From: Desulfococcaceae bacterium HSG9
Lineage (GTDB): Bacteria > Desulfobacterota > Desulfobacteria > Desulfobacterales > JAUCGF01
Direction: 5' to 3'
NCBI GenBank assembly: GCA_030378005.1
Contig: JAUCGF010000101.1
Location: 1 to 57,997, forward strand
Length of the DNA stretch: 57,997 nucleotides
Shown here: piece by piece, positions 35,971 to 45,617 of the stretch
Position numbering within the stretch: the first letter of the stretch is position 1
Layout of the letters: each line of letters begins with the position of its first letter
The notes under the pieces: model-generated
Told to the model about the DNA's origin: nothing
The model's input: the letters and a program-made list of their open reading frames with translations, nothing else
The model's database searches: none
Made by a program: the position numbers and the translations under genes

Positions 35971-38532
35971 CTACATTTTAACAATCCGGGCTTGTTTAAT
36001 CTGCACTTCAGATAATTTGAAGATGGCGTCAATAACTGTATATGGTCGAACAACCTGTCCCTGTTTCAATTGGAACTCCAGGTTTAAATGATCCGACGAA
36101 GTCAATTCGATTCCGGTAACGATTTTTTTCAAATCAAAATGCCGCGTTTTGCCTTTCCGATTAGTCCGATGGATAACATAAGTTGGAGTTTTTAAAAAGT
36201 GCGTTAAAGCTTCCGCATCAAAATCATCCTGCCGGAGTGTGACGCTGTATCTCACTGTTGTTTCAGTAAGCGGGGTTGTTTTTACGATATTGAATCGGCA
36301 TTTAAACACGTTTAGCCCCTTTGGAAGAAAAGCGTTTAAACGTGCAATAACGGTTTTGGCGTCAACGGTTCCGAGCAGAAATATCTGAAAGCTTTCATTT
36401 CGGCTTTCAATACCGATAGGCAACGTATCATTAAACGCAATCTTGGGCTTGGGATGAAATCCTTTGCTATATTTCACTTTCAGACCACTGCGCATGATTG
36501 CACGAATGAATATATTGACCATTTCAAGATGGCCAAAATATCGGGCAGAATCGTATTTTTGGTAGTAAATTTTAATTTTTTGATAATCACTTCCCGAATC
36601 GCTTTTATTCGTCAGTTGCTCCCCTGAATTCAGTAATTGAGCCGCCGTTTTTGCGGAAGAACAGAGGCGTGGCAGAATTTGCTTACCTGATTTGTCTGAT
36701 GTGGCACATGCGCCGCAATTCCCACACGCATTATCACGACAATCCGCGGTGAAGGTTTCAGACTGCGCCCGACGCCATTCCTCTGACAAAAAATTGTCGT
36801 CAATCCGTATGTCGATATGATTCCAGGGCAGTTTTTCATTCATCGTTATGGCACGGGTTGTATAAAAACCGATGTCTATCCCGGTCTCACTCAGCGCATC
36901 CAGCCATAGATCATACCGGAAACGATCACTCCACCCATCTAAATGGCATCCGCGCTTGTAAGCATGAATCAACAAGCGGCTCAGGCGGCGGTCACCTCTG
37001 GCAAAAAGGCCTTCGATCTCACTGATTTCAGGATTTTGCCATTTGAATTGAATGCCCGGTCGCTTGAGTTCGTTTTTCAGCCATTGAATTTTGCGTTTCG
37101 CTTCTTCGAGGGTAATCTGCGGATGCCATTGAAAAGGGGTATGCGGTTTGGGAATAAATGTTCCCACGCTGACGGTTATTTTGCCTCTTCGTCGGTTACG
37201 CTTGCCTGCGGTCTGGGCGGCTTTGCGTATTTCCAAAACCAAATCGACAATCGCCTGCAAGTCTTCATCAGTTTCGGTGGGAAGCCCGATCATAAAATAA
37301 AGCTTGATGAGAGACCAACCTAAGCTGAAAACCGTGCTGACTGTATCTATAATTTCCGTATGCGTGATATTCTTGTTGATCACATTGCGAAGTCTCTGAC
37401 TGCCGGCTTCGGGGGCGATAGTGAAACCGGTTTTACGCACTGTTTTGACAAGTCTGGCCATTTCCGGCGTTAATGTGCCGGCGCGCAGCGATGGCAGGGA
37501 AATAGCGATATGCTCCGATGCGCATCGGCCCATTAATTGTTGCATCAGAGGCTGGATGGCACTATAATCACCGGTACTCAAAGATAGAAGCGACAAATCC
37601 GTATAACCGGTCTGGGACAGTGATTTTTCAGCAAGATCAATAAGGGTTTCTGTGTTTCGCTCTCTGACAGGGCGGTAAATCATACCGGCTTGGCAAAAAC
37701 GGCATCCGCGGGTGCATCCGCGACTGATTTCCAAACGTAAACGGTCATGCACCGGTTTACCAAAAGGAATCACGGCCGCTGTGGGAAACGATGCTTTGTC
37801 AAGGTCTGCAATGATCGTTCGCTTAATCTTGGAATAGGCGTCATAACGAGGTTTCAGTGCTGTGATTTCAGGTTTCCAACCATCGTTTACCTGCTGGCCA
37901 TCCGTAAAAAAAGAGGGAATATAGACGCCCTCTGTTGCAGCCCATTGATGCAAAAGATACGTTTTATCATTCCGGTGCGGCCCCTGTTTCCATTCTAAAT
38001 AGATGCGCGTCATCTCCGGCAGCACTTCTTCACCATCGCCAATCACAATCGCGTCAAAAAAATCAGCCACCGGTTCGGGATTGCAAGCGCAAGGGCCGCC
38101 GGCAATGATCAGCGGATGGGTCATGTCTCTTTCTTCAGCATAAAATGGAATTTCAGCCAAATCCAGCATCGTTAAAATATTGGTGTAATTCAATTCATAC
38201 AACAGACTGAAACCGATTATATCAAAACGGTTTAAAGCGGTATGCGTTTCCAGACTCATCAGGGACAATCCGGCTGATTTAAGATACGCGCACATATCTT
38301 CTGCGGGTGTGTAAACGCGTTCAGCTGATATTTCGGGATGCTGATTCAAAATATGATAAAGAATCTGAAGTCCAAAATGAGATGTTCCGATTTCATACAG
38401 ATCGGGAAACGCCAGAGCGATTCTTAATTTCACCTGTTCGGATTTTTTATAAACACTGTTGATTTCACCGCCGATATAATGACTGGGTCTTTCAATCAGC
38501 GGTAAAATATCCTGAATAGTTTCAAGTTTCAA
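35971..38532 (-). CDS. TIGR03960-type radical SAM protein fused to TIGR03936/DUF2344 domain
   Basis: 853 residues from TTG 38532 with GGAG upstream. The N-terminal part has a cobalamin-binding-like region (F-P-D-L-Y-E-I-G-T-S-H-F-G), then S-R-G-C-T-R-G-C-R-F-C near 270 with the CxxxCxxC cluster motif, and F-T-I-A-P-E-A-G-S-Q-R. A C-G-N-C-G-A-C segment lies near 605. From about residue 640, Y-F-G-H-L-E-M-V and Y-S-K-G-F-H-P-K-P-K mark the radical-SAM-linked domain (TIGR03936). The two modules are often separate adjacent genes; here they are one polypeptide. Its constant neighbourhood with RNase G suggests an RNA-related modification. Substrate is unknown. Confidence 0.92.
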   Translation of the reverse strand: MKLETIQDILPLIERPSHYIGGEINSVYKKSEQVKLRIALAFPDLYEIGTSHFGLQILYHILNQHPEISAERVYTPAEDMCAYLKSAGLSLMSLETHTALNRFDIIGFSLLYELNYTNILTMLDLAEIPFYAEERDMTHPLIIAGGPCACNPEPVADFFDAIVIGDGEEVLPEMTRIYLEWKQGPHRNDKTYLLHQWAATEGVYIPSFFTDGQQVNDGWKPEITALKPRYDAYSKIKRTIIADLDKASFPTAAVIPFGKPVHDRLRLEISRGCTRGCRFCQAGMIYRPVRERNTETLIDLAEKSLSQTGYTDLSLLSLSTGDYSAIQPLMQQLMGRCASEHIAISLPSLRAGTLTPEMARLVKTVRKTGFTIAPEAGSQRLRNVINKNITHTEIIDTVSTVFSLGWSLIKLYFMIGLPTETDEDLQAIVDLVLEIRKAAQTAGKRNRRRGKITVSVGTFIPKPHTPFQWHPQITLEEAKRKIQWLKNELKRPGIQFKWQNPEISEIEGLFARGDRRLSRLLIHAYKRGCHLDGWSDRFRYDLWLDALSETGIDIGFYTTRAITMNEKLPWNHIDIRIDDNFLSEEWRRAQSETFTADCRDNACGNCGACATSDKSGKQILPRLCSSAKTAAQLLNSGEQLTNKSDSGSDYQKIKIYYQKYDSARYFGHLEMVNIFIRAIMRSGLKVKYSKGFHPKPKIAFNDTLPIGIESRNESFQIFLLGTVDAKTVIARLNAFLPKGLNVFKCRFNIVKTTPLTETTVRYSVTLRQDDFDAEALTHFLKTPTYVIHRTNRKGKTRHFDLKKIVTGIELTSSDHLNLEFQLKQGQVVRPYTVIDAIFKLSEVQIKQARIVKM

Positions 38533-38565
38533 ATTTTAAGCTCCAAGTTCCGAATTTCGAAAATT

Positions 38566-38970
38566 TTACCGGGTAATCAGATTAAGCAATTTGTCAGCCA
38601 GCTTTTTATCTGTCAGCGCAATTTTTTGATATTGGGACAGCGCCTTACTGAAAAAACCTAGTTCTTCATAGCAAACACCGATATAATATTCGGTGTTAAT
38701 ATCATCAGGAGGAATTTGGCTTCGTGTTAAAAAAGTTTCCAAAGCTTTGTGATATTTTCCCAATTGCATATAGCTCTTTCCCAATTGCATATACGCTTGA
38801 GTGTCTTTAGGGTTTTTGGCGATGGCTTTTTCACTGTCATCAATTATTTTGCCATAAGGCCCTGAATGCGAAGAACACGCTATAAACGCGCCTGAAATAA
38901 TAACGATGATGCCAAATACCCAAATTAGATTATAAGCGCTTAATTGAACTCTTTGTTTGCCTTTTTTCAT
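38566..38970 (-). CDS. TPR lipoprotein
   Basis: 134 residues from ATG 38970 with AAAGGA upstream. The frame continues open to 39087, but that extension lies partly in a CAGTAGAT-type repeat, so the shorter start is chosen. Residues 10-32 form a hydrophobic helix ending in F-I-A-C-S-S, a lipobox-like site. Two or three TPR-like units follow (A-Y-M-Q-L-G-K-S-Y-M-Q-L-G-K-Y-H-K-A-L). It lies 33 bp upstream of the large radical SAM gene and may be co-transcribed, although roles do not obviously connect. Confidence 0.75.
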   Translation of the reverse strand: MKKGKQRVQLSAYNLIWVFGIIVIISGAFIACSSHSGPYGKIIDDSEKAIAKNPKDTQAYMQLGKSYMQLGKYHKALETFLTRSQIPPDDINTEYYIGVCYEELGFFSKALSQYQKIALTDKKLADKLLNLITR

Positions 38971-39019
38971 TTTAGTTGTTCCTTTTATACCATTGTCAGA
39001 ATTAGAATTTTTGGGATTA

Positions 39020-39094
39020 TCAGTAGATGGAAAGTTCAGGAGCGCTAAATTTTTGCGCTCCATACCGTATTTTAAGGCATTTTCCATCTACTGA
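39020..39094. repeat. Family A element, short version
   Basis: TCAGTAGATGGAAA at the left and TTTTCCATCTACTGA at the right enclose 75 bp with an inner hairpin GGAGCGC...TGCGCTCC. The arms match those of the 22894-23048 element, although the loop is much shorter. Non-coding. Confidence 0.75.
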
Positions 39095-39134
39095 TTATCT
39101 GTATATTCATACTTCATTATGAGATCATCCTGTA

Positions 39135-39267
39135 TCAGTAGATCGAAAAGTTTTATGAAATGCCGCCAAAGGAGTGCCGAACTTACAGTTTGGCACATGG
39201 CCGAAACATGAAATCATAAGAAAAACAATGCTAAACTGTAAGTTCAGCACTCCTTTTCGATCTACTG
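39135..39267. repeat. Family A element, GGAGTGCC version
   Basis: TCAGTAGATCGAAAAG and CTTTTCGATCTACTG-like ends enclose inner arms GGAGTGCCGAACTTACAG / CTGTAAGTTCAGCACTCC with a ~34-nt loop. It is very similar to 25132-25255. With the adjacent 75-bp element it occupies most of the divergent gap before the PPDK-like gene; the remaining 215 bases to the gene are AT-rich without a clear signal apart from AGGAGG at 39470. Confidence 0.8.
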
Positions 39268-39482
39268 TGTATTTCAATAATCCATTAATTCATCAAGCTA
39301 AAGTTCACAATTCTCCATTTGAAAAACCAAAATCAATCGAAAAATTAAAAGATATTTAAATTATCGCTATTATCTGCTATTATCTATATGTTTATTCAAA
39401 TATGCACATTGCGTAACAAAAATTCCATTAATAGAAAATCACGCAATTGTAAAGCAACTTTAACCAAATAGGAGGCTATACT

Positions 39483-42400
39483 TTGAAAACACCGCCGAAA
39501 GGGCTGACCCGCAATCTGGATGAAACTCAATTCGATGCCAAAGTAGATGAAAAACATGAAGTCATTTTGGCGCTTTTTGACGCTTATTTCGGGCTCAAGG
39601 AAGGGTTGACCATTTTTCTGAAAGAGCTTTCCAATCCTTTACGTAATTGGGAATTTATCATCACCGAAGCCCGTAAATACAGCCTTAATCATTTACGTCT
39701 TTTTAAGAAACTGCCGCACGGTCCCCGGGCTGCGACACAATTTATCGATATTTTCCACAGTGCCATAGAAGCTGACGTTGAACCGGAAATCAAAATCGAA
39801 GCGGTAGATTACCTGCTTTTGTTTTTATTAAGATTTATCAAAGAATCCGGCACCTCAGTCGAAGCTGTTATGCCAATTATCAATCATTCATTCAACCGTA
39901 TATATAATTACGATGATGAGCGCTTCTTTCTGTTTATTAAAAGTTACTATCGCCTGAATCGGATTGTGGATGCGTTGTTGTCTCGCCGTGGAAACACGCC
40001 TGACCAGGGAGATACAGGCTTTAAAGTGATTAACACGTTACTTTGGCGCTATTATCAGACCACTTATACTTACTGGCTGAATGAAGCCGATCCTCTGGCG
40101 TGGTTAAATGAAGAGGCGGAAGAGTCAGAAGAGACGGTTGTTTTACCGGATGAAGTCAATACGATATTGAAACCGCTTTCACACGCTCGCCTGCACAGGA
40201 AAAACGAGCGTCTCAATCAGATTTGGGAAAATGAAAATATCAGGTCAGCCGAAACTGCGGCAAATCTGATTCACCTTCCCGTACATGACCAATTTGTGCG
40301 TATTTATAAACAGGTTCCTCAAAAGTTGCTTGAAGCGGGCAAAAACAGTCGGCAGGGCAATCAATGGAAATTGTTGTTTCTTTTTAACATTATGAATATT
40401 CCTGGCCTGTCCATGATTTATGAAGAAACGCTGCGCGATATTAACAATACGCTCAGTTGGCTGATCGGTAAGGAAAATCATCCCTATATACAGAAGCTGA
40501 TAAAAGAAACGTTCGGTATTATTAAACTTCGCGCCGATCAGTTTCCGGAAACCACGCTCAATTGCATTCTCAATATGGGAAAAGGCGTATATAAAACCGC
40601 TGACAGTGATTTGGTGAATTATTTTATCAATTGCGTGATTGATTCCGGCTTTCAAACGCCTATGATTGAAGGCGTTGGTGATGACTGGCAAATTAAAGTG
40701 AATAACGCCCATATTCAAAACATTCGGGTCTGGATGGCTTTGATTGAGTTGAATCCCAAGCAGTCTCGCAATTTAATTTCCAATCTGATCATCTATCTCG
40801 CCCTTACCGGGGTTTTCATTAAAGACACCGACCTTTTCCCTCGTAATATCACCCGCTTGTTAAACAGCCCGATTGAGCCGGTTTACAACACGATTAAACA
40901 ACTGACACGTCTTTTTCCGGTCTATTACAACGACATCGGCGCGGAAGGTGATTTGCGTGATATATCCACACGCATTGATGAAATCTGTAGTCGCAAAGAT
41001 ATTCTGATCCACTTTTTTCGTAAACGTATCCATGTTGAAAGCAGCAATCGGGTGATTGAACTGACTGAAGCGGTTCTTCATTTCTGGGAAACCGGAGATA
41101 AAGAGCCGTTGCAGCCTTATATTCCACCCGGTTTTTATGAACAAATCGAAACAGACGGGCCTTATATTGACGGCGTCAGCGCAATCATCAATTTTATTAA
41201 GGCTGAGAACGTATCGCTCCCAGGTGACCTTTTAACCGTTTCTGACACCAAACTCAGACGTATTATCGATAAAACGCCGGAGTCTGCCGCCACCACGGTT
41301 GAACGTGAAAAAGTGGCCATGTTTATCGCTCTTTATAAATTGCTCTATCAGAAATATGACCTGGCTTTTACTGAAACGACCCATTATCTGGCGCAACTGA
41401 AAACCGAAGTGTTTCCTCATCTGGAAGAGCTTAATGAAGCGTTAGCCGAACAAACGCGGCCTGATGCCTCCACTAAAACCAAACTTCAAAAATTGCTCAA
41501 TTACCTGGCTTTACTCAAAGATGTCCTTCAATCTGACGAAACTTATGAAATCAAAGAGGATATTTATAAGAAAAGACACTTCACCACGGATATCCCTTCC
41601 ATGTTCGGCAGTTATCATGAACTCAAATTTGATGCCCTGGGTTTGACTTTCCGAATCGAATCTTTAATTAACCCGCTATTTGAAGCGTTACGCGAAGAAA
41701 TCGACCTGACCTTGATCACCAAAGCAACTTTTCATAAAATACACAATCGTCTGCGACTCTTTTACCAGGCGCTTAAACTTGATGGCATATCTTCCACAGC
41801 GTATGAACGCCAGATGGATTTACTGACCCATTCGCTGGCTGTCAGAGGATTCACATTTACGCAATATCTTGATATTTTCAAAGGCTTTACCAAAGCGGTG
41901 CAAAATATAATACATGACTACTTTCACACCATTCATCAGGAAAACCTGGACAATCTCTTGGAACGCCTTCTAATAAGTCAGTTGCTTGAAAAATTCCGCT
42001 CTGATGAAAATGAATCTGATCCGGAACAGTTTAAACACTGGGTATCGGAAATTTTTTTCAGGGACAGAATGGCTTTTGCATTGGGGCTTCAGCAATTGGA
42101 CAATTTCCTAAGCAAAATATGGAACATCCTGGTTGAACAGGAGCGCCATTTACCCAAAGAACAACTCCGTATGCTGCTTATATATGACGCGGATCGTATC
42201 ATAACACCTTTGTCGCCCGCCAGATCATGGATTTTGGGCGCGTTAGACCTGGGCAACAAAGGATATAATTTGGTAACCCTTAAAGCCCACGATTTTCCGG
42301 TGCCACCGGGGTTTATCATTACAACGGAAACGTTTCGCTATCGTAAATTAATTGAAAAATATTCTCCCGCATTGCGCAATTTTATGGAACAAATAAGGTG

Positions 42401-43706
42401 TAAACTTAATAAATTGGAAGGGGAAACAGGGAGAGTCTTTGGTGACCCGGCCAATCCGTTGCTTGTTTCGGTACGCTCCGGTTCGGTCATTTCTCAGCCC
42501 GGCATGATGGACACATTTATCAATGTCGGCATTAATGAAGAAATCGCCGCAGGTATCGCTAAACGTACAGGCAATCCCTGGCTGGCATGGGATATTTATC
42601 GCCGCTTTCTACAATGCTACGGTATGGCCTACGATATGACCAGAGATTCCTTTGATGCGGTTATCCGGCGTTATAAAAAAAAATGGGAAATCCCTTACAA
42701 GAAAGAGTTCAGCGGTGCGCAAATGCAAACTGTGGCATTGGGGTACAGACGTCTGATCGAAGAACGCGGCGTTAAAATTTATTTAAAACCGATAGACCAA
42801 CTGACTCTGGCAATCAAGATCGTTCTGGATTCATGGGAATCGACCAAAGCCAAAGCCTACCGCCAGATTATGGGAATATCCGACGATTGGGGCACCGCTG
42901 TCACCATTCAGCAGATGGTGTATGGCAATCGCTCCCAAAAATCCGGCACCGGTGTTTTCTTGACCCATGATCCGCGTTCGCCCGGAGATCAAATCAGCTT
43001 GTGGGGCGACTTCACGATTGGCAATCAAGGGGAAGATGTTGTGTCCGGTCTGGTGAACACCCTTCCGATTTCAATTGCCCAACAGGACCGCGAAATGCGC
43101 AATACCGATATTACGCTGGAAAGCCATTTTCCGGAAATTTACAGCGGTCTGCTTGAATGGGCCAATGAATTGGTCGAAAAACGTGATTGGAGTCCCCAGG
43201 AAATCGAATTTACTTTTGAAAACGCAACGATTGACGGACTCTATATTTTACAATCGCGTGATTTGGGTATCCGTGAACGAACGAATCGGTCGGTTTTCGA
43301 CCCCAAGACTAAAACAGATGACCGCTTATTGGGATATGGCATCGGCGTCAGTGGCGGTGCCATGAGCGGACGCATCGTGTTCACATTAGACGAAATTCAG
43401 CGCTGGCGCGATTCGGAGCCGCAGACAAAATTGATACTGACTCGAAATGATACGGTTCCTGACGATATTCGTGAAATTCACGCCGCCGACGGTCTGCTGA
43501 CCGCTCGCGGCGGAATGACTTCTCATGCCTCCATTGTGGCGTATCGTCTTGATAAAACCTGTGTCGTTGGAAACCGTCAAATGGACTGCAATGAAATCGC
43601 CAAAAAGTGCCATTTTGGTGATATAACATTTAAATCCGGCGATTATATCAGCATTGATGGACATGAAGGCGCTGTTTTTCATGGAGCGATGGCGATAATG
43701 AAGTGA
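39483..43706 (+). CDS. PPDK-like protein: large N-terminal domain + ATP-binding + phosphohistidine domains
   Basis: 1407 residues from TTG 39483, supported by AGGAGG at 39470-39475. Residues 1-920 are an all-helical region with no family I recognise. From ~923 (L-G-N-K-G-Y-N-L, then P-V-P-P-G-F-I) it is the pyruvate phosphate dikinase/PEP synthase nucleotide-binding domain, with V-S-V-R-S-G near 990 and T-G-V-F-L-T-H-D-P-R later. R-G-G-M-T-S-H-A-S-I contains the swivelling phosphohistidine (about His1348). The protein ends there: the PEP/pyruvate TIM barrel is absent. It can thus be phosphorylated from ATP but needs another acceptor. It lies directly upstream of a GAPDH gene, hinting at a link to central carbon flow. 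Confidence 0.85.
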   Translation: MKTPPKGLTRNLDETQFDAKVDEKHEVILALFDAYFGLKEGLTIFLKELSNPLRNWEFIITEARKYSLNHLRLFKKLPHGPRAATQFIDIFHSAIEADVEPEIKIEAVDYLLLFLLRFIKESGTSVEAVMPIINHSFNRIYNYDDERFFLFIKSYYRLNRIVDALLSRRGNTPDQGDTGFKVINTLLWRYYQTTYTYWLNEADPLAWLNEEAEESEETVVLPDEVNTILKPLSHARLHRKNERLNQIWENENIRSAETAANLIHLPVHDQFVRIYKQVPQKLLEAGKNSRQGNQWKLLFLFNIMNIPGLSMIYEETLRDINNTLSWLIGKENHPYIQKLIKETFGIIKLRADQFPETTLNCILNMGKGVYKTADSDLVNYFINCVIDSGFQTPMIEGVGDDWQIKVNNAHIQNIRVWMALIELNPKQSRNLISNLIIYLALTGVFIKDTDLFPRNITRLLNSPIEPVYNTIKQLTRLFPVYYNDIGAEGDLRDISTRIDEICSRKDILIHFFRKRIHVESSNRVIELTEAVLHFWETGDKEPLQPYIPPGFYEQIETDGPYIDGVSAIINFIKAENVSLPGDLLTVSDTKLRRIIDKTPESAATTVEREKVAMFIALYKLLYQKYDLAFTETTHYLAQLKTEVFPHLEELNEALAEQTRPDASTKTKLQKLLNYLALLKDVLQSDETYEIKEDIYKKRHFTTDIPSMFGSYHELKFDALGLTFRIESLINPLFEALREEIDLTLITKATFHKIHNRLRLFYQALKLDGISSTAYERQMDLLTHSLAVRGFTFTQYLDIFKGFTKAVQNIIHDYFHTIHQENLDNLLERLLISQLLEKFRSDENESDPEQFKHWVSEIFFRDRMAFALGLQQLDNFLSKIWNILVEQERHLPKEQLRMLLIYDADRIITPLSPARSWILGALDLGNKGYNLVTLKAHDFPVPPGFIITTETFRYRKLIEKYSPALRNFMEQIRCKLNKLEGETGRVFGDPANPLLVSVRSGSVISQPGMMDTFINVGINEEIAAGIAKRTGNPWLAWDIYRRFLQCYGMAYDMTRDSFDAVIRRYKKKWEIPYKKEFSGAQMQTVALGYRRLIEERGVKIYLKPIDQLTLAIKIVLDSWESTKAKAYRQIMGISDDWGTAVTIQQMVYGNRSQKSGTGVFLTHDPRSPGDQISLWGDFTIGNQGEDVVSGLVNTLPISIAQQDREMRNTDITLESHFPEIYSGLLEWANELVEKRDWSPQEIEFTFENATIDGLYILQSRDLGIRERTNRSVFDPKTKTDDRLLGYGIGVSGGAMSGRIVFTLDEIQRWRDSEPQTKLILTRNDTVPDDIREIHAADGLLTARGGMTSHASIVAYRLDKTCVVGNRQMDCNEIAKKCHFGDITFKSGDYISIDGHEGAVFHGAMAIMK

Positions 43707-43752
43707 TAAGTTTTAAGTTACAAGTTTTAAGTTAAAAACTCTCAAACTTGTA

Positions 43753-43884
43753 AAATTCACGCCACTGACGGCCTGCTCACCGCCCGTGGCGGGATGACCT
43801 CGCACGCCTCCATTGGTGACTGCATGGTTTTGATAAAACCTGTGTAGTCGGAAACCGTCAAATGGATTGCAATGAAACTGCCAA
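43753..43884 (+). pseudogene. Relic of a second phosphohistidine domain, flanked by inverted repeats
   Basis: This stretch is a diverged copy of 43474-43608 in the gene just upstream. It still encodes I-H-A-T-D-G-L-L-T-A-R-G-G-M-T-S-H-A-S-I, with mainly synonymous differences, then loses frame through an insertion near 43812 and hits a stop. Perfect 13-bp inverted repeats AAGTTACAAGTTT (43715-43727) and AAACTTGTAACTT (43903-43915) flank it. The synonymous pattern suggests it comes from a once-functional paralogue rather than a fresh duplication. Confidence 0.75.
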
Positions 43885-43959
43885 GGCGATGTCAAAAAAC
43901 TCAAACTTGTAACTTCAAACTTTAAACTTTAAATTTTAAATTTTAAAAAGGAGGAAACT

Positions 43960-45225
43960 ATGGGAACAACAAACAACACAATGAAACTGGGTATCAACGG
44001 ATTTGGCCGGATTGGTAAACTCACAGTATGGCATCATATCAACCGCAAATATTTCGGTGAATTGGTAATTAATATCGGACGCCAGGCCGGTGTTTCAATT
44101 GAAGATATCGCCCATTATATCGAAAGGGACTCTAACTACGGCCTGCTTTCAGGCTATCTGTATGGTTGCAATGCCAAGCCGGTGATCGGAGACCTTGATG
44201 AAAAACAGGGATGCATGACTGTTGACGGGATGCCTGTCCGTTTTCTGAGAACCGCCCGCAACCCGGCTGAAATTGGCTGGCGCAATCAGGATGTTCCGAT
44301 AGTGGTGGATACAACCGGGCAATTTCTGGACCCCGCCCAGCCCGGCGACCTTCCCAAAGGTTCCATACGTGGCCATCTGAATGCCGGCGCTGAGAAAGTG
44401 ATTGCTTCGGCACCGTTCAAATTTAAAGACAAATCTAAAGAATTGGCTGATGGTATGCCGGATGATGCGGTTACAACGGTTATGGGTGTGAATGACGATG
44501 TCTATGATCCCCGACGTCACCGCATTATTTCCAATGCCTCCTGCACCACCACCTGCTTGGCGCACATGGTCAAACCGCTGCTCAATATCTTGGGGCCGCA
44601 AAAAATTTTGTCAGCATCAATGGCAACTATCCATGCGGCCACCGGTTCGCAACAGGTATTGGACAGATTACCCAAAACCGGTGCCACCGACCTTCGCAAA
44701 AATCGTAGTATATTAAATAACATCATTCTCACATCTACCGGTGCTGCCAAAGCGTTGCGCTTGGTTATCCCTGAAATGGAGCAGATCGGATTTATCGCCG
44801 AATCGGTGCGCATTCCCACCAGCACAGGTTCTCTGGTGATTCTGGTGCTGAACATTCAGGAAGAGATTGCCGGAGAGCCGATTCGCCGTGAATATATCAA
44901 TGGCATTTATCGAGAAGCGGCCGCTGATGACCCCAAAGGCTACCTTAATTATACGGATGAACAAAACGTATCCGGCGACATTATCGGCCTGCCCCGTGCG
45001 GCCGCCACCATTGAAGGCCACGAAACCCACACCCGAACCGCCGAAATACGTCTTGACCTGCGTACGGTGCCAGGCTTGGAACAAAAAATTATCAGCGCGT
45101 TGGAAAATACAGTTATTCGTGTTCCTGTCACTCAAACAGTCATTTACGGCTGGTATGACAATGAAATGGGCAGCTACGTGAACATGTTAGGCGACCGAAC
45201 GGTTACGATTGCCGAAGATATGTGA
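43960..45225 (+). CDS. gap: Glyceraldehyde-3-phosphate dehydrogenase, long variant
   Basis: 421 residues, AAGGAGG upstream. N-G-F-G-R-I-G-K-L at 13-21 begins the NAD(P) Rossmann fold. S-N-A-S-C-T-T-T-C-L-A-H has the catalytic Cys at about 195; classical enzymes read A-S-C-T-T-N-C-L-A-P. A-T-I-H-A-A-T-G-S-Q and the C-terminal Y-G-W-Y-D-N-E-M-G-S-Y are present. It is about 85 residues longer than ordinary type I enzymes, with an expanded segment around residues 30-95 and another near 320-350. It oxidises glyceraldehyde 3-phosphate with phosphate and NAD(P). The Asn-to-Thr and Pro-to-His changes beside the active site may alter kinetics or cofactor use. Confidence 0.9.
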   Translation: MGTTNNTMKLGINGFGRIGKLTVWHHINRKYFGELVINIGRQAGVSIEDIAHYIERDSNYGLLSGYLYGCNAKPVIGDLDEKQGCMTVDGMPVRFLRTARNPAEIGWRNQDVPIVVDTTGQFLDPAQPGDLPKGSIRGHLNAGAEKVIASAPFKFKDKSKELADGMPDDAVTTVMGVNDDVYDPRRHRIISNASCTTTCLAHMVKPLLNILGPQKILSASMATIHAATGSQQVLDRLPKTGATDLRKNRSILNNIILTSTGAAKALRLVIPEMEQIGFIAESVRIPTSTGSLVILVLNIQEEIAGEPIRREYINGIYREAAADDPKGYLNYTDEQNVSGDIIGLPRAAATIEGHETHTRTAEIRLDLRTVPGLEQKIISALENTVIRVPVTQTVIYGWYDNEMGSYVNMLGDRTVTIAEDM

Positions 45226-45266
45226 TTTGAAAATTGAACATCCAACATCAAATCAGGCATGCCTAA

Positions 45267-45431
45267 ATGATAAGTTTGGGAAATTTAGATGAAAAAATTT
45301 TTAGTGTTTATAAAGAGGAAATTGTGCTTGAAGTCAGCGTGGAAAAGGATGTGATCGTCGCCATAATGGCAGGGGATGACGCTACTTTAAAAGGATTGAA
45401 AGTGCTGCTGCAAGGTGCTATCCTCAAGTAA
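45267..45431 (+). CDS. Possible 54-residue small protein
   Basis: ATG 45267 opens 54 codons to TAA 45429-45431. The product has a mixed, folded-looking composition (E-E-I-V-L-E-V-S-V-E-K-D-V-I-V-A-I-M-A-G) ending in L-L-Q-G-A-I-L-K. No good ribosome site is seen, so it may be a relic. No family is recognised. The rest of the gap to 45544 shows no gene. Confidence 0.3.
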   Translation: MISLGNLDEKIFSVYKEEIVLEVSVEKDVIVAIMAGDDATLKGLKVLLQGAILK

Positions 45432-45544
45432 ATTGTTGGCAAGGTGTAGATGTTTTACAGTATTCACATTGTCTTACTAAAATCCCTTTCCACAACAAAT
45501 CCTTGTAGATAGCTTTCCAATTTGCATTATAATCATTACCGGCA

Positions 45545-45587
45545 GGGTGGGTAAAATGCCGTCTGCAACGTTTGTCGGCATTTTGCC
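45545..45587. repeat. GGGTAAAATGCCG hairpin (family C copy 1)
   Basis: GGGTAAAATGCCG (left arm to 45561) pairs with CGGCATTTTGCC (45576-45587). It lies 30 bases past the stop of the - strand dockerin gene and may serve as its terminator. Larger relatives are at 46773 and 48748. The ~110 bases before it also resemble the sequence before the 48748 copy, so the repeat unit extends upstream. Confidence 0.7.
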
Positions 45588-45617
45588 TGAAAGTCTATAT
45601 TGCTTAATAAGCTTCCG

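Noticed and set aside
38971..39087. N-terminal extension of the TPR lipoprotein
   Set aside because: It reads into a CAGTAGAT-type repeat and would bury the signal sequence.
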